Under the pieces are notes generated by a model that saw nothing but the letters and a program-made list of their open reading frames with translations, had not been told where the DNA came from and searched no databases. From CAVSXS01 sp963767715 (GTDB lineage: Bacteria > Chloroflexota > Ktedonobacteria > Ktedonobacterales > Ktedonobacteraceae): a stretch of DNA of 64,000 bases. Position 1 is the stretch's first letter; each line of letters starts with the position of its first letter. The position numbers were made by a program, and so were the translations under genes. Shown here piece by piece: positions 51,502-60,566 of the stretch. Location of the stretch: positions 496,001 to 560,000 of the forward strand of contig CAVYFA010000016.1 in NCBI GenBank assembly GCA_963767715.1, written 5' to 3'.

Positions 51502-52131
51502 ATGGGAACAGACCATACAAGTGACATTCAAAAGCGTATTTACGACTTCATCGTGGAGTATATTCGCGTTGAAGGCATGCCCCCGACTAACCGTGAAATC
51601 GGCAGCGCCATGAAAATCGCCAGCACCGGCCACGTGGACTATCACCTTTCGATGCTGGAGAAGAAAGGCCTGATTGATCGGGAGTCGAAGAAGAGTCGTG
51701 GCATCAAACTCAGGACCAATCCCTTTGGCGTTCCCATTATGGGCAGTATCGCCGCCGGTGAGCCAATCGAGGTATTCTCCGACCCGGTTGAGCCGCTTGA
51801 GGTCGGGCGAGAATTTGAGCAGCCCGGCGCCTACGCTTTGGTGGTCAAGGGCCAATCGATGATCGAGGATCACATTTGCGACAAGGACTACGTGGTCATC
51901 AAGCCGCAATCTACCTGCGAAAACGGCGACATCGTGGTCGCTGTCCACATGCAGGGCACGGGCCGCGCCACGCTGAAACGCTTTTACCAGGAGACCGACC
52001 ATAACCGTGTGCGCTTGCAACCCGCGAACTCGGACATGGACCCCATCTTTATCCCAAGAAAAGAATGGGATAACGAGTGGCAGGTCCAGGGCAAGGTTAT
52101 CGCCATCCTTCGCAAATGCCGCGCCGCCTGA
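51502..52131 (+). CDS. lexA: SOS repressor LexA
   Basis: 209 aa. N-terminal winged HTH (PTNREIGSAMKIASTGHVDYHLSMLEKKGLI), linker and S24 peptidase domain. Self-cleavage site Ala85-Gly86 (GSIAAGEP), nucleophile Ser119 (VKGQSMIED) and general base Lys159 (ATLKRF). Represses DNA-damage genes until RecA triggers cleavage. It has its own promoter with a probable SOS box and a 76-nt leader. Confidence 0.96.
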   Translation: MGTDHTSDIQKRIYDFIVEYIRVEGMPPTNREIGSAMKIASTGHVDYHLSMLEKKGLIDRESKKSRGIKLRTNPFGVPIMGSIAAGEPIEVFSDPVEPLEVGREFEQPGAYALVVKGQSMIEDHICDKDYVVIKPQSTCENGDIVVAVHMQGTGRATLKRFYQETDHNRVRLQPANSDMDPIFIPRKEWDNEWQVQGKVIAILRKCRAA

Positions 52132-52148
52132 CCTGATGGGACCACCCT

Positions 52149-52328
52149 GTAGGGCCCGATTATGAACTTTACCAACCAAGATCGGTCATGTCATTCTGAG
52201 CGAAGCGAAGAATCTCAGCGCCCCTCGAGCTAGACCCTTCGCTTCGCTCAGGGTGACATATCTGTATTACCGGTCTTGATTGTAAAAAATCATGATCGCG
52301 GCCACCGCCGATTGATCGGCCCTGCGGG
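52149..52328. repeat. Family B repeat split by a nested palindromic element (family C)
   Basis: The outer halves AGGGCCCGATT and ATCGCGGCCACCGCCGATTG...GGCCC rebuild the family B element seen at 44872. Between them is an insert with outer near-inverted ends (CAACCAAGATCGGT and ACCGGTCTTGATTG) and an inner palindrome TGTCATTCTGAGCGAAGCGA / TCGCTTCGCTCAGGGTGACA (52188-52260), an interspersed repeat type common in many bacterial genomes. The rest of the gap to 52540 holds no supported gene. Confidence 0.7.
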
Positions 52329-52607
52329 ACTCCAACCACCTCACGGCCATATCCCAAAACACAACATCAGGTCCCTTCAACAATAGCCAATTTGTCTGGG
52401 GTATCTCAATTAACGCGTCCCTTTCGTCGCCGGTCACAACAACAATCCCTTGTGCCTGAAAGCCCATAAGATGCCGCTTGCGCTTGAATTACATCTTGTA
52501 GTTTCTCTCCCAATCTGCTATACTACATACTATAATTTTTAGTGCAAATCAGTTTACTGCTACAGAGCAGTTGTTTATGGCGGTCACGGAGAAAGGATGC
52601 TATCTTC

Positions 52608-53690
52608 ATGAGAATTGCGATTCTCGCGTTAGTAGTGTTGGCTGCGTCGGTTGTCGTCCTTATCTTCGCTAATACCTTGAATTCCTGGGTGCTGGGTGGG
52701 TTGATAGGTGGTCTGGCAGCTCTCCTCATTAGTGTTCCTATCTCCCTTATCATCTTCACCACTCTGGCACGTCGCCATGACGAAAATCTCTTAGCCCAGA
52801 TGGCCGAGCAGGAGGATGCCGCGAACTATGCGATAGAAGACGAGGAGTATGCCGGGGTCTACGAGGCTGAGGCCTACATCTTGCCGCAGGAAGACGAAGT
52901 CTACTACCAGGATGACGCCGATTACCAGGACTACTACCAGCGCTATGATAATCCACGCTTAAATCGCATCCCGGAAGCGCGGCGCTTGCCCGCGCCAGGC
53001 CAGGGCTACAGGCGTCCGACGCGCGACCTGGCCCGCTTTGACCTTGAAGAGCGGGATAGAACGGCCCGGCAACCTGCTCAATCTCCTCGCTTCTCTCAAT
53101 CCAGGCAGAATAATCCGAGAACCGGGCACCAGCACCAGCCGCGCGCTCCGCAAACTACCCGCTCCCTTCGCTCCATGCAGCACGCCGCGGCTCTACGGAG
53201 TGCCATGCGCGAGGCTGAGCAGGGGCAAATCGATAATTATGGCATATCCACCGCTCCGCGCCGTCACACTACCCCACGCCGCCTGCCGTCGCAGGATCTC
53301 AGGCTGCATCGTACAGAACGCGAGCAGGCGTACGATATGACCGATACCACAGGAACTCGCCGCTCGACGACTCAAAACAATCTCAACGGCAATCCTGCAC
53401 GTCAGCCGGGCCGCACCGGCGAATTGCAAGCAGATCAACTGCGCAGTCAGAATCCTGAGACAGGCCCCATGCGCTTCCATGCTGACACAGGCAAGATCAT
53501 AAACGATGCCCGCCTTGGTGACGAATACGCCCCCTCCGAAGACTGGTCGGGCAGCTTCAACAACCCGGTAGTGCGCCGGGCTCCCTACCTCTATGAAGAC
53601 GACCCCCTGCGCGAACATTTCGCCCAACAAGTCGAGAAACCCATCGCTCGCCGTTCCTCACGCTACCTCCAGCCCCTCGAAGAAGAATAA
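52608..53690 (+). CDS. Two-helix membrane protein with long disordered tail
   Basis: 360 aa. Two hydrophobic helices (ILALVVLAASVVVLIFANTL and VLGGLIGGLAALLISVPISLIIF) at the N-terminus resemble LapA-type membrane anchors. An acidic Tyr/Asp/Glu stretch (DEVYYQDDADYQDYYQRYD) follows, then about 230 residues rich in Arg, Gln, Thr and Pro without clear domains. Function unknown; the tail could bind nucleic acid or partner proteins. The ATG at 52608 follows GGAGAAAGGA. Confidence 0.7.
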   Translation: MRIAILALVVLAASVVVLIFANTLNSWVLGGLIGGLAALLISVPISLIIFTTLARRHDENLLAQMAEQEDAANYAIEDEEYAGVYEAEAYILPQEDEVYYQDDADYQDYYQRYDNPRLNRIPEARRLPAPGQGYRRPTRDLARFDLEERDRTARQPAQSPRFSQSRQNNPRTGHQHQPRAPQTTRSLRSMQHAAALRSAMREAEQGQIDNYGISTAPRRHTTPRRLPSQDLRLHRTEREQAYDMTDTTGTRRSTTQNNLNGNPARQPGRTGELQADQLRSQNPETGPMRFHADTGKIINDARLGDEYAPSEDWSGSFNNPVVRRAPYLYEDDPLREHFAQQVEKPIARRSSRYLQPLEEE

Positions 53691-53706
53691 AGTAAGGCCC
53701 GACAGA

Positions 53707-54025
53707 TCAGAAACTAGTAACAGATGAGATACTCGCTTCTACTCAGGCATTCCTCAGCGGTTGTGCAGAGAATATGCCCAAGTTCTTTCCCCAGTTCGAC
53801 CACATCGTCCTGCTGAGTACGCCTACCAGGGTCCTCGTTCGTCGCTTGCGCAGCAGGACCATCAATCCGTATGGCAAGCATCCCGATGAGATCGCTCGGG
53901 TCCTGGGTTTGGTGGAAAGCGTCGAGCCGTTGTTGCGACAGGTGGCCGGACACGAGATCGATACTAATGCGCCTCCGCAGGAGGTCGTGGCGACCCTCCT
54001 GCGGCTGGTACAGTCAACGGAATGA
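53707..54025 (+). pseudogene. C-terminal fragment of a P-loop kinase-like AAA ATPase
   Basis: The frame opens right after a stop at 53693 and reads VTDEILASTQAFLSGCAENMPKFFPQFDHIVLLSTPT, then LRSRTINPYGKHPDEIARVLGLVE and GHEIDTNAPPQEVVATLLRLV. This matches the C-terminal half of small shikimate-kinase-like AAA proteins (about 180 aa); the Walker A half is missing. The gene-like part begins next to a GGCCCGACAGAT sequence reminiscent of repeat B. Translation might start at the ATG at 53774, but without the P-loop it would not bind ATP normally. Confidence 0.65.
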
Positions 54026-54282
54026 TTCGTGCTGATGAGGTCGGGAAAAGGTCTGTTTGCTGCGGTCAGGCGGCGTGAAGGACCCGTTTACGGAGCAAAT
54101 CGAACCCGGCTCGTCCATATCCTCTAGCCTTCATACAAATATGGCACTGTGGCATCTTCAATCGTTCAAGCTGTATCCTCTTCTCAGTGAGTTTGCGCTA
54201 TCATTGCCACTTGGATCAATGTTTCACTGGTTGGCCCCGCGTTTCGGATGTCTACTGCTTATCATCACAAGCGCCCCTTTAT

Positions 54283-54319
54283 GGCCTATTAGGCCGTCGG
54301 CGAAATTTACAACGCTAAG
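54283..54319 (+). repeat. Left terminal inverted repeat of the Tn3-family element
   Basis: GGCCTATTAGGCCGTCGG followed by CGAAATTTACAACGCTAAG. The inner 19 bases are identical to the right end, and the outer 13 differ at one position. ACGCTAAG is the classic inner end of Tn3-family repeats (Tn21, Tn4430). It starts with GGCC instead of GGGG. Confidence 0.9.
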
Positions 54320-54460
54320 CCTCTTTCGTATCGCTTCGTTGGGAAAAGCCGTGAGGAACAATGGCTTGTGGGTCCTTCGCCCACTGAGTGTGTGTCAGAA
54401 GCACGAGACCCTTCACGAGTATTGCCGTACATTGCCTCAAATCGCAAGGTCAATGTATCT

Positions 54461-54988
54461 CTACAGAGCGGAGGAACGTCTCTGACAGACATAGATCATC
54501 CGGGGACTGCTCTCTGTTAGGGCTTGCCGATCCCAATCGCCATATTGAGAGAGAATCTCAAAGCCGTTGTGGAAGAGCAAGGTTTCCATCTCTTGCGGAA
54601 AGACATAGCGAAGAGCAAGACGTGTCGTTTTCCCTTCAGACTCCGGTGGGGAAGTGGGCCAATTGCGATGCACCGTGTGGAAGGTGTGATGCTGGATTTG
54701 AGTGAGATGATCATACTCCTGGTACGCGGTGACTATGACTCGCCTGCCGTCAGGAGCAGTGTAGATGTTCTGCTCGTCTTTCCCCCATTCATAAAGGTTA
54801 TAGCGCGAGGGATTTCGCGTTCCAAAGAGAAAATATCCCTCTGGAAGCAGGTGCTCCCGCACACGCTTGAGCATCGCTTCCTGGTCGTTGCGCGTGAGAA
54901 ACAGTTGAAAGGCATTTCCCAGCATATAGATGAGGGAAAAGCGCTTCTGGAGCTGGAACGAACAGGCATCAGCGACAACCCATCCTAT
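54461..54988 (-). pseudogene. C-terminal part of a SAM-dependent methyltransferase
   Basis: From VVADACSFQLQKRFSLIYMLGN on, the frame reads like the second half of a class I methyltransferase: NAFQLFLTRNDQEAMLKRVREHLLPEGYFLFGTRNP and a C-terminal beta region ending SPRMIYVCQRR. The SAM-binding N-terminal half is absent; upstream sequence switches at about 54989 into an IS3 transposase frame. The other methyltransferase at 56817 is of the same general type (SSSFQLITD, HHLEPGGIVVMPF), so the two may be diverged copies. Confidence 0.7.
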
Positions 54989-55230
54989 TTCTGGTTGACC
55001 GCGAGGTCTTCCCGGTGCAGTTGGGCAGCGATGCGCCGGGAGCCATAGTAGGGATGGGCCGTGTAAATCTCGTCGATGCAATGCTTGAGCGCCACCTCGT
55101 GCACCGAGGGCGGTGCCGGCTGATAGTACAACCCGGAGCGGTTCAGACCCAGCAACTGCGCTTGCGTGCTGATCGGCAGCTCTCGCGGCTCCCATTCTAC
55201 CAACTGGCGCCGCTTCTCTCTACTTGCCAA
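54989..55230 (-). pseudogene. IS3-family OrfB, 5' fragment
   Basis: TTG-start frame ASREKRRQLVEWEPRELPISTQAQLLGLNRSGLYYQPAPP and DEIYTAHPYYGSRRIAAQLHRE, the N-terminal HTH_21 region of IS3-group OrfB. It ends after LAVNQK, where the DNA passes into the methyltransferase remnant; the rve/DDE catalytic domain is gone. The frame is open back through an A8 tract (55241-55248), the usual place of the OrfA-OrfB frameshift. Confidence 0.75.
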
Positions 55231-55528
55231 GTCGCTGAGATTTTTTTTCCATCCACGTCAACTGCGTGGTTAAGCGTCCGATCTGGGCATATAAGGCCTC
55301 ACGTTCTTGCTGCCAGTCCACCTCTTTCTGTGCCAGTTCCTGAGCAGCCTGGTCACTGAACAAACCAGGGAGGCCGGCTAACGCCTGGTCGCGCCAGCGA
55401 TAGAGCATGTTGCTATGCACGCCGTATTCGCCAGCCAGTTGTCCCACCGTCTTTTCTTCTTTGAGCATCTCCTTGACCACGTTGGCCTTGAACTGGGCAC
55501 TATACTGCTTCCGCGTTTTCTTCTCCAT
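55220..55528 (-). CDS. IS3-family transposase OrfA
   Basis: 102 aa HTH protein: KKTRKQYSAQFKANVVKEMLKEEKTVGQLAGEYGVHSNMLYRWRDQAL, then a leucine-zipper-like tail. Complete, but without OrfB catalysis it cannot transpose. Overlaps the OrfB fragment. Confidence 0.82.
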   Translation of the reverse strand: MEKKTRKQYSAQFKANVVKEMLKEEKTVGQLAGEYGVHSNMLYRWRDQALAGLPGLFSDQAAQELAQKEVDWQQEREALYAQIGRLTTQLTWMEKKSQRLGK

Positions 55529-55582
55529 GACTTCTTTTACACCTTACAAGCCGTTAATTTTTTGTCTGAATTCTCAGGGCCA

Positions 55583-55962
55583 TTATATAAACTCATCCAC
55601 GTCGCACAATCTACCAGGGTGTTGAAAAATGTGCTTTGCCCTGACTAGCTTCCAACATTGCCATATATAGCTTCCACTTTCTGAGCATGAGTTAGTGAAG
55701 CTTAGAATCTGAGTCTCGCTCTTATTCTTTGCCGAAAGTGTTTGTGGTTTGTCAGATAACTGGTGAATACTGCTTGTTTGCAGATGTGAAGATTGAAGGT
55801 GAGTTTTGTGCAGCTCTACGATGATCAAAGGATTGGCCATCAGATTTTTGCGTGTGGTATGGTGGCCTAAACCGGGCTTACTCTGTGAAGAGAGCGAGAG
55901 TGGATACTCGCTCTCTTCCTCCTCTTCCTCTTGAACCAGAACCAAGGTGTAGGAGAGGTGTC
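55583..55962. other. Intergenic stretch, no supported gene
   Basis: AT-rich. A 131-codon minus-strand frame exists but has a low-complexity Glu run and Ser/His/Thr-rich composition with no family pattern, so I do not call it. Confidence 0.4.
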
Positions 55963-56310
55963 TTAACTTGCTCGCCAATCAAGAAAGGTTTCAGGGAATG
56001 GACCTGGCATGGGCTGTGACAAATCAGCGCCGTGGATTTCCTTCACCTGTTCAAGGAACCAGACATCAAACGGCTCCTGCGCCATGCCCATTGCCTCAAA
56101 GGCTCGTTGAATATCTGGCGCCTCTAGGTAAAGGACGGCCATATCCCCCTGTGGTGTCTGTTGGAGAGAGGTGACCTCCCTGGTTACCCCTCCGCGCTTG
56201 CGGGATGCTTCGTACTCGCTGCGGCGAGGCCCTGCCATCTCTTGGCAAAAGTGTTTCCATTGCTCGGTCTTGCCCGGTAGTATAGGGAAAGCCATTGCAA
56301 GTGATGCCAT
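55963..56310 (-). CDS. Small conserved protein, ABM/dimeric alpha-beta-barrel-like
   Basis: 115 aa. AMAFPILPGKTEQWKHFCQEMAGPRRSEYEASRKRGGVTRE, SLQQTPQGDMAVLYLEAPDIQRAFEAMG, PFDVWFLEQVKEIHGADL and PGPFPETFLDW form a pattern I recall from a family common in Actinobacteria and Chloroflexota, probably of the dimeric alpha/beta-barrel fold. No function known. The RBS is AAAGGAGAT. It is cargo of the Tn3-family element. Confidence 0.7.
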   Translation of the reverse strand: MASLAMAFPILPGKTEQWKHFCQEMAGPRRSEYEASRKRGGVTREVTSLQQTPQGDMAVLYLEAPDIQRAFEAMGMAQEPFDVWFLEQVKEIHGADLSQPMPGPFPETFLDWRAS

Positions 56311-56329
56311 CTTCTTGATCTCCTTTACG

Positions 56330-56816
56330 TGTATGATGTTTCAGGGCAAGTATTTCTTAGCCCCTGTAAGTATACTCGGTATATTGCAAGGATTCGTTTC
56401 TGAGACAGCCATTTGAGCCTTTAGTACCGTAAATGCTGCTTAGACTCCATATGCATGTTGTTGCTTTGTGTAAAAAGCGAAATCAGTACGTACAATTGTG
56501 AGTTCGTAGGCCAGTTCATTGCTTAGCGTATGTTTCTCCCCGTTCAACACGGTGATCCCTTACACAAAAGCGAGCAACGTCTTGGTATCGGGAATAGCTC
56601 GCTGCTCGAAGAGGATATACAGCTTGCGTTCCTTACTCCCCATACCTCGATCTCCTTTCAGATGAGGGGCGCTCCAGGACTAACGGGCGCACCCACTCCC
56701 ATAGCTCATCGACTCCGTTCCCACAGTTGCGTTCTTGCCATTGTATTCCTCGTTGCAGTTGTTCCTCTGCTACCAAATCTGGTGTAGAACTCGTCTCTTC
56801 TCAGGCCAGGCTCGCT
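56330..56816. other. Intergenic stretch, no supported gene
   Basis: About 490 bases inside the transposon. Short frames on both strands (for example 56530-56787 plus) have no family pattern. One minus-strand frame (about 56700-56610, ending LWEWVRPLVLERPSSERRSR) could be the end of a lost gene but cannot be named. Confidence 0.4.
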
Positions 56817-57632
56817 TCAGCGTGTCGGCCTTACTCCCAAGATGGAGAAGAGGGTATCTGCTTGAGAAGCAGGCGCCTGGCTGAACTCGCTTAGCATGCG
56901 AATGTTCGTTAAACCCGTTTCGTCATAGAGATGCATGGCCTGTTCTTGGGTATACCATCGGGTGGCAGGGGAGCGAGTGTAGAGTTCCGAGCTAATAATT
57001 TCGCCTGTACGCTCGACCTCATACCGATCTTCTGTGTCCTCGAGTTGCTGAGGAAGATGGTACGTGGAGCGTGTCCAGCGGCGTATCAGGACGCCATCCT
57101 CAGGCCTGACTTGTTCCGCAATCAGCTCCCACTCCCTCGTGACGATCTGATCAGTGACTGGCCCTTGCCAAAGAATCATGAAGGGCATCACCACTATTCC
57201 CCCCGGCTCAAGATGATGAAAAAAGCGCCTCATGGCTTGTGTGGCTGCGTTAGGGTCTGTGATCAATTGAAAGGAACTCGATGGCACTATGATGGTGCGA
57301 TATCTTCGCGGTAGGTCCAGCGCCTCCATGCTTTGTTGGAAAAGCGTGGGGTGAAGACCAAGTTTCTGCGCTTTCTCTCTGCAGATCGCCAGCATCTCTG
57401 GCGAGTTATCGACGCCATCAATAGCGATCCCAGCAGCAAGATAGTCGAGCAACAAACGGCCTGTTCCGCATCCAATATCCAGAGCAGGTTGGCCGTTCTG
57501 AAGAATAATGTCTCTATAGAAAGGTCTGTCCGGCCAGGCAGAAGTGTCTCCACGGAGCAGGTCCCACGCAGAGGCGAGGAACCCTCGATATTCGTAATTC
57601 TCTGAGTCCATGACTTGCTCTTCCTTGCTCAT
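56817..57632 (-). CDS. Class I SAM-dependent methyltransferase
   Basis: 271 aa. Motif I ALDIGCGTGRLLLDYL, acidic residue in IDGVDNSPEMLAICREKA, YRTIIVPSSSFQLITD and HHLEPGGIVVMPF. The C-terminal half is a beta-rich cap seen in small-molecule methyltransferases. Substrate unknown. It lies in the Tn3-family element, 210 bases from the LuxR regulator gene on the same strand, and may be its target. Confidence 0.85.
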   Translation of the reverse strand: MSKEEQVMDSENYEYRGFLASAWDLLRGDTSAWPDRPFYRDIILQNGQPALDIGCGTGRLLLDYLAAGIAIDGVDNSPEMLAICREKAQKLGLHPTLFQQSMEALDLPRRYRTIIVPSSSFQLITDPNAATQAMRRFFHHLEPGGIVVMPFMILWQGPVTDQIVTREWELIAEQVRPEDGVLIRRWTRSTYHLPQQLEDTEDRYEVERTGEIISSELYTRSPATRWYTQEQAMHLYDETGLTNIRMLSEFSQAPASQADTLFSILGVRPTR

Positions 57633-57679
57633 GCTCTTACTCCTTCAATACAAGTCTAGCGGATGGTGGCTGAAAATAC

Positions 57680-57763
57680 GCCGTCAGAACTGAGGGTTTC
57701 TCGCAAGGAGGAGGGAACGTGTTGCTGAGGATGCCCCGTCAGAATTGAGGGGGAGGTACTGAC
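57680..57763. repeat. Short direct repeat CCGTCAGAAYTGAGGG
   Basis: GCCGTCAGAACTGAGGGT and CCCGTCAGAATTGAGGGG occur about 65 bases apart between the LuxR regulator and the methyltransferase, with a partial third copy (GTACTGACGGGC) after. They could be regulator sites or an old insertion end. Confidence 0.4.
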
Positions 57764-57839
57764 GGGCAAAGGGCGCGCAGATGCATGGGCGGTTGCGGTG
57801 AGCCGAGCCAGGGAACGCACCTGTACAGGAGGGAAAGGC

Positions 57840-60551
57840 TCACACTAGGTGGTGTTCCAGAGCGTACCGGGTCGCGGCACTTCGGGAGGTCACTCCCAGC
57901 TTGCTGTAGATCGAGCGCACATGGAAATTAACGGTGACCACACCAATCACGAGTTGTTCGGCAATGTGCGCGCTGGTCAAGCCCTGAGCGAGCAGACGCA
58001 AGACTTCGACTTCACGAGAGGTCAGCCCATCGGGATAGGAGGCTGCTGGTCTGGAGGATGGAGTTGGCGTGGGAAGTATCTGCTGGTCCTCGGCGGCAAG
58101 AGCCTGTTCTGGCGTCATGGTGCGTCCCTGGGCCCTGGCGGCTGTGAAAGCCTCCTCACCTAGCTGTGTACGTACATCTTTCTCAACGCGTTCAAATTCT
58201 GTCTGTCCAAACGAATCCGTTTCACCTGAAAGTAATTGTTCTGCTGCTCCTAACAAGCATGCCGCCTTCCATGGCTGCTTCTTCTCCTGTGCCAACAAAG
58301 CGAAGCCGTGAAGGAAGTGGGCTATGGTAGGTTCATCCCTGCTCTTCTGTCCAAGAGACAAGCCTTCTTGAAACAACGATGTGGCTTGCGTCAGGTCGCC
58401 CTGATCCAGAGCGCTTTGCCCTGCATCGAACAGTTCGAATGGGCCTCGGGTGAGAGCCAGGTTTTTCTCCGCCCAGGCCGCTGTCTGGGCATTATCGCCA
58501 CGACGCCGCGTAAATTGCCCCAAACTGCTCATAGCTGCACCAATTCCGTAGTTGTATCCTATGTCCTGAGCAAGTGTAAGACTTTCTCGGCACAAAGCTT
58601 CTGCCTGTAGCAGGTCGTCTTGTGTCGCAGCTAACCGCCCCAATTCATTAAGCGCGTCGGAGGTTGTTCGTTTTTCGTTCAATGTTCGAGAAAGAAGGAG
58701 TTGCTCTTTCCAGAGAGCTTCAGCCCGCGTGATATTTCCCTGAGATGCCGCGAGCGCTGCCAGGCCATCAAGTGTCTCTGCTATTCCTTTTTGATCGCCT
58801 AGTTCCCTGTAGAGCGCAATGCTCTTCTCCCATAAAGCAGCCGCCCTCGAGAAATTCCGTTGGTGCAGGAAGCTCCAACCCAGATGTTCGAGCGAGAGAG
58901 CTAGGGTCCACTGCTCACCTTCTTCCTGGCATAGGGCAATGCTCTCCTCTAACAATGCACATCCTGCACCGATACCTTGAGAAGGGAGTAAAAAACCCAA
59001 CCAACTGAGAGAGAGCGCAAGGCCTTGTTTGTCTCCTGTTTCACGATAAATGCCTATACTTTCCTCTAAAAAGCGAAGAGAAGTTTCGTTACCGCTAACA
59101 CCATCGTCGAGAACGAGAAGCGCCGCAGCACAAAGTACTTTGGCGTGTGCAACTGTCCTTTGGCTCGGCTGTAGCAACTCCAAGACCCTTGCAATCCATT
59201 GGCGTCCCTCGCTCCAGTGCCCACGAATATACCAGAACCAGTAGAGTGCCCCGCAGAAATGCAAGGCTGACTCACCTTTCTGGTGCGTGATGAGCCAGGA
59301 CAGAGCTGTTCTGATATTATCCTGTTCATCCTCCAATCGATCCCACCACATAATTTGTTGGGATCCCTTGAAGTGCGGCTCCGCCTCTTCTGCCAGCGCC
59401 AGATAGTAGCTAGCGTGAGCCTCGCGCGTGGCTTTTGCTTCCCCGTCTGAGGCAAGCACCTCCAGCCCATACTCGCGGAGGGTCTCCAGCATAATCAAGC
59501 GTGACTGTTCTCCTTCTTGTGCGGTCTGCTGCACCAGGCTCTTGTCGATGAGCGAAGCAACGCCATCCAGCATCGAGCCCGCCAGATCAGCGGAAGCGTT
59601 GTCCCTAGCACCGCATACTGCCTCCACTGCTTCCAAGGTGCAGCCGCCGACGAAGACGGTAAGTCGCCGGAAGAGTCGTTGCTCCTCCTCGCTCAGCAGA
59701 TCGTAACTCCACTGGATCGTGTTACGCAACGTTCGTTGCCGCTCAGGGAGATCACGCGCGCCCCCTGTCAAGAGCTGTAAGCGGTGTTCCAGCCGCGTCA
59801 AGAGAGCCTGCAACGAAAGCAACTTGACACGAGCAGCCGCCAGTTCGATGGCCAACGGCAACCCATCGAGTCGAATGCATATCTCGGCGATGGTCGCAGC
59901 ATTGTCCGTCGTCACCTGGAAATCAGATGTGATGGCCTGTGCCCGTTGGATGAACAGGTTCACTGCTGGTACGTGTGCTAGTGATCGGTCATCTGGGAGG
60001 TGCTTGGGGTCTGGGAGGGCAAGAGGTAAGACAGCGAATTGGTGTTCGGCACGCAAACGCAGCACTTCTCGGCTCGTGACCAGTATCTTGACATCCGGGC
60101 AGGCTTCCAACAGCTCTGCAAGGAGTGTCGCCGCCGAGATGACGTGTTCAAAGTTGTCCAGGAGCAGGAGCCGGTGCTTGTCACGCTGAGAGATCTTGAG
60201 AAGGTCCAGCAATGGATGTGATCCGCTCTCCGTGAGTCCAATACTGTGAGCGATGGTAGGAATGACGAAGGTAGGGTCGCTGATGGGAGCAAGAGAGACA
60301 ACGTGAACGCCATCCGCGAAGTCGTGTACCAGTTCCCGAGCGACTTCGAGCGCGAGGCGCGTTTTGCCCACGCCAGCCGTGCCAGTGAGGGTGAGTAAGC
60401 GTACATCTGGCCGCGAGAGCAACGCTTGGATTGCCTTCACCTCCTGGTCACGGCCAATCAGCGACGTGAGTGAGACAGGGAGGGTATGTGTGACAAGCCG
60501 GGCTGTGTCACCTGGAGGGGGCCCCGGAAAGACGATGCTGTTGTCCTGCAT
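57840..60551 (-). CDS. NB-ATPase / TPR / LuxR-type transcriptional regulator
   Basis: 903 aa. Order: NB-ARC-like ATPase with Walker A GTAGVGKT (57-64), Walker B LLLLDNFEHV, TSREVLRLRAEHQ sensor and LPLAIELAAAR (GLPL motif); winged linker; about ten TPR-like helix pairs (for example ALSLSWLGFLLPSQG, SLEHLGWSFLHQRNFSRAAALWEKS); C-terminal LuxR HTH (LTSREVEVLRLLAQGLTSAHIAEQL, then TVNFHVRSIYSKLGV). Such STAND-class activators sense a ligand through the TPRs and switch on genes as ATP-bound oligomers. Probably controls the adjacent methyltransferase. Cargo of the Tn3-family element. Confidence 0.9.
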   Translation of the reverse strand: MQDNSIVFPGPPPGDTARLVTHTLPVSLTSLIGRDQEVKAIQALLSRPDVRLLTLTGTAGVGKTRLALEVARELVHDFADGVHVVSLAPISDPTFVIPTIAHSIGLTESGSHPLLDLLKISQRDKHRLLLLDNFEHVISAATLLAELLEACPDVKILVTSREVLRLRAEHQFAVLPLALPDPKHLPDDRSLAHVPAVNLFIQRAQAITSDFQVTTDNAATIAEICIRLDGLPLAIELAAARVKLLSLQALLTRLEHRLQLLTGGARDLPERQRTLRNTIQWSYDLLSEEEQRLFRRLTVFVGGCTLEAVEAVCGARDNASADLAGSMLDGVASLIDKSLVQQTAQEGEQSRLIMLETLREYGLEVLASDGEAKATREAHASYYLALAEEAEPHFKGSQQIMWWDRLEDEQDNIRTALSWLITHQKGESALHFCGALYWFWYIRGHWSEGRQWIARVLELLQPSQRTVAHAKVLCAAALLVLDDGVSGNETSLRFLEESIGIYRETGDKQGLALSLSWLGFLLPSQGIGAGCALLEESIALCQEEGEQWTLALSLEHLGWSFLHQRNFSRAAALWEKSIALYRELGDQKGIAETLDGLAALAASQGNITRAEALWKEQLLLSRTLNEKRTTSDALNELGRLAATQDDLLQAEALCRESLTLAQDIGYNYGIGAAMSSLGQFTRRRGDNAQTAAWAEKNLALTRGPFELFDAGQSALDQGDLTQATSLFQEGLSLGQKSRDEPTIAHFLHGFALLAQEKKQPWKAACLLGAAEQLLSGETDSFGQTEFERVEKDVRTQLGEEAFTAARAQGRTMTPEQALAAEDQQILPTPTPSSRPAASYPDGLTSREVEVLRLLAQGLTSAHIAEQLVIGVVTVNFHVRSIYSKLGVTSRSAATRYALEHHLV

Positions 60552-60566
60552 AGGCTGTCTCTCCTC

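Larger units (their letters stand above)
54989..55582 (-). mobile_element. IS3-family remnant
   Basis: Holds OrfA and the start of OrfB. The outer end is probably TGGCCCTGAGAATTCAGACA at about 55563-55582 (minus strand), which resembles IS3-type ends; the opposite end is deleted together with the N-terminal half of the adjacent methyltransferase. It lies inside the Tn3-family element. Confidence 0.65.

Noticed and set aside
54057..54485. 142-codon plus-strand ORF spanning the left transposon end
   Set aside because: It runs through the terminal inverted repeat and has no domain, so it is a chance frame.
55583..55978. 131-codon minus-strand ORF between the IS remnant and the small barrel protein
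   Set aside because: Low-complexity Glu run, no RBS, no recognisable family; probably random.
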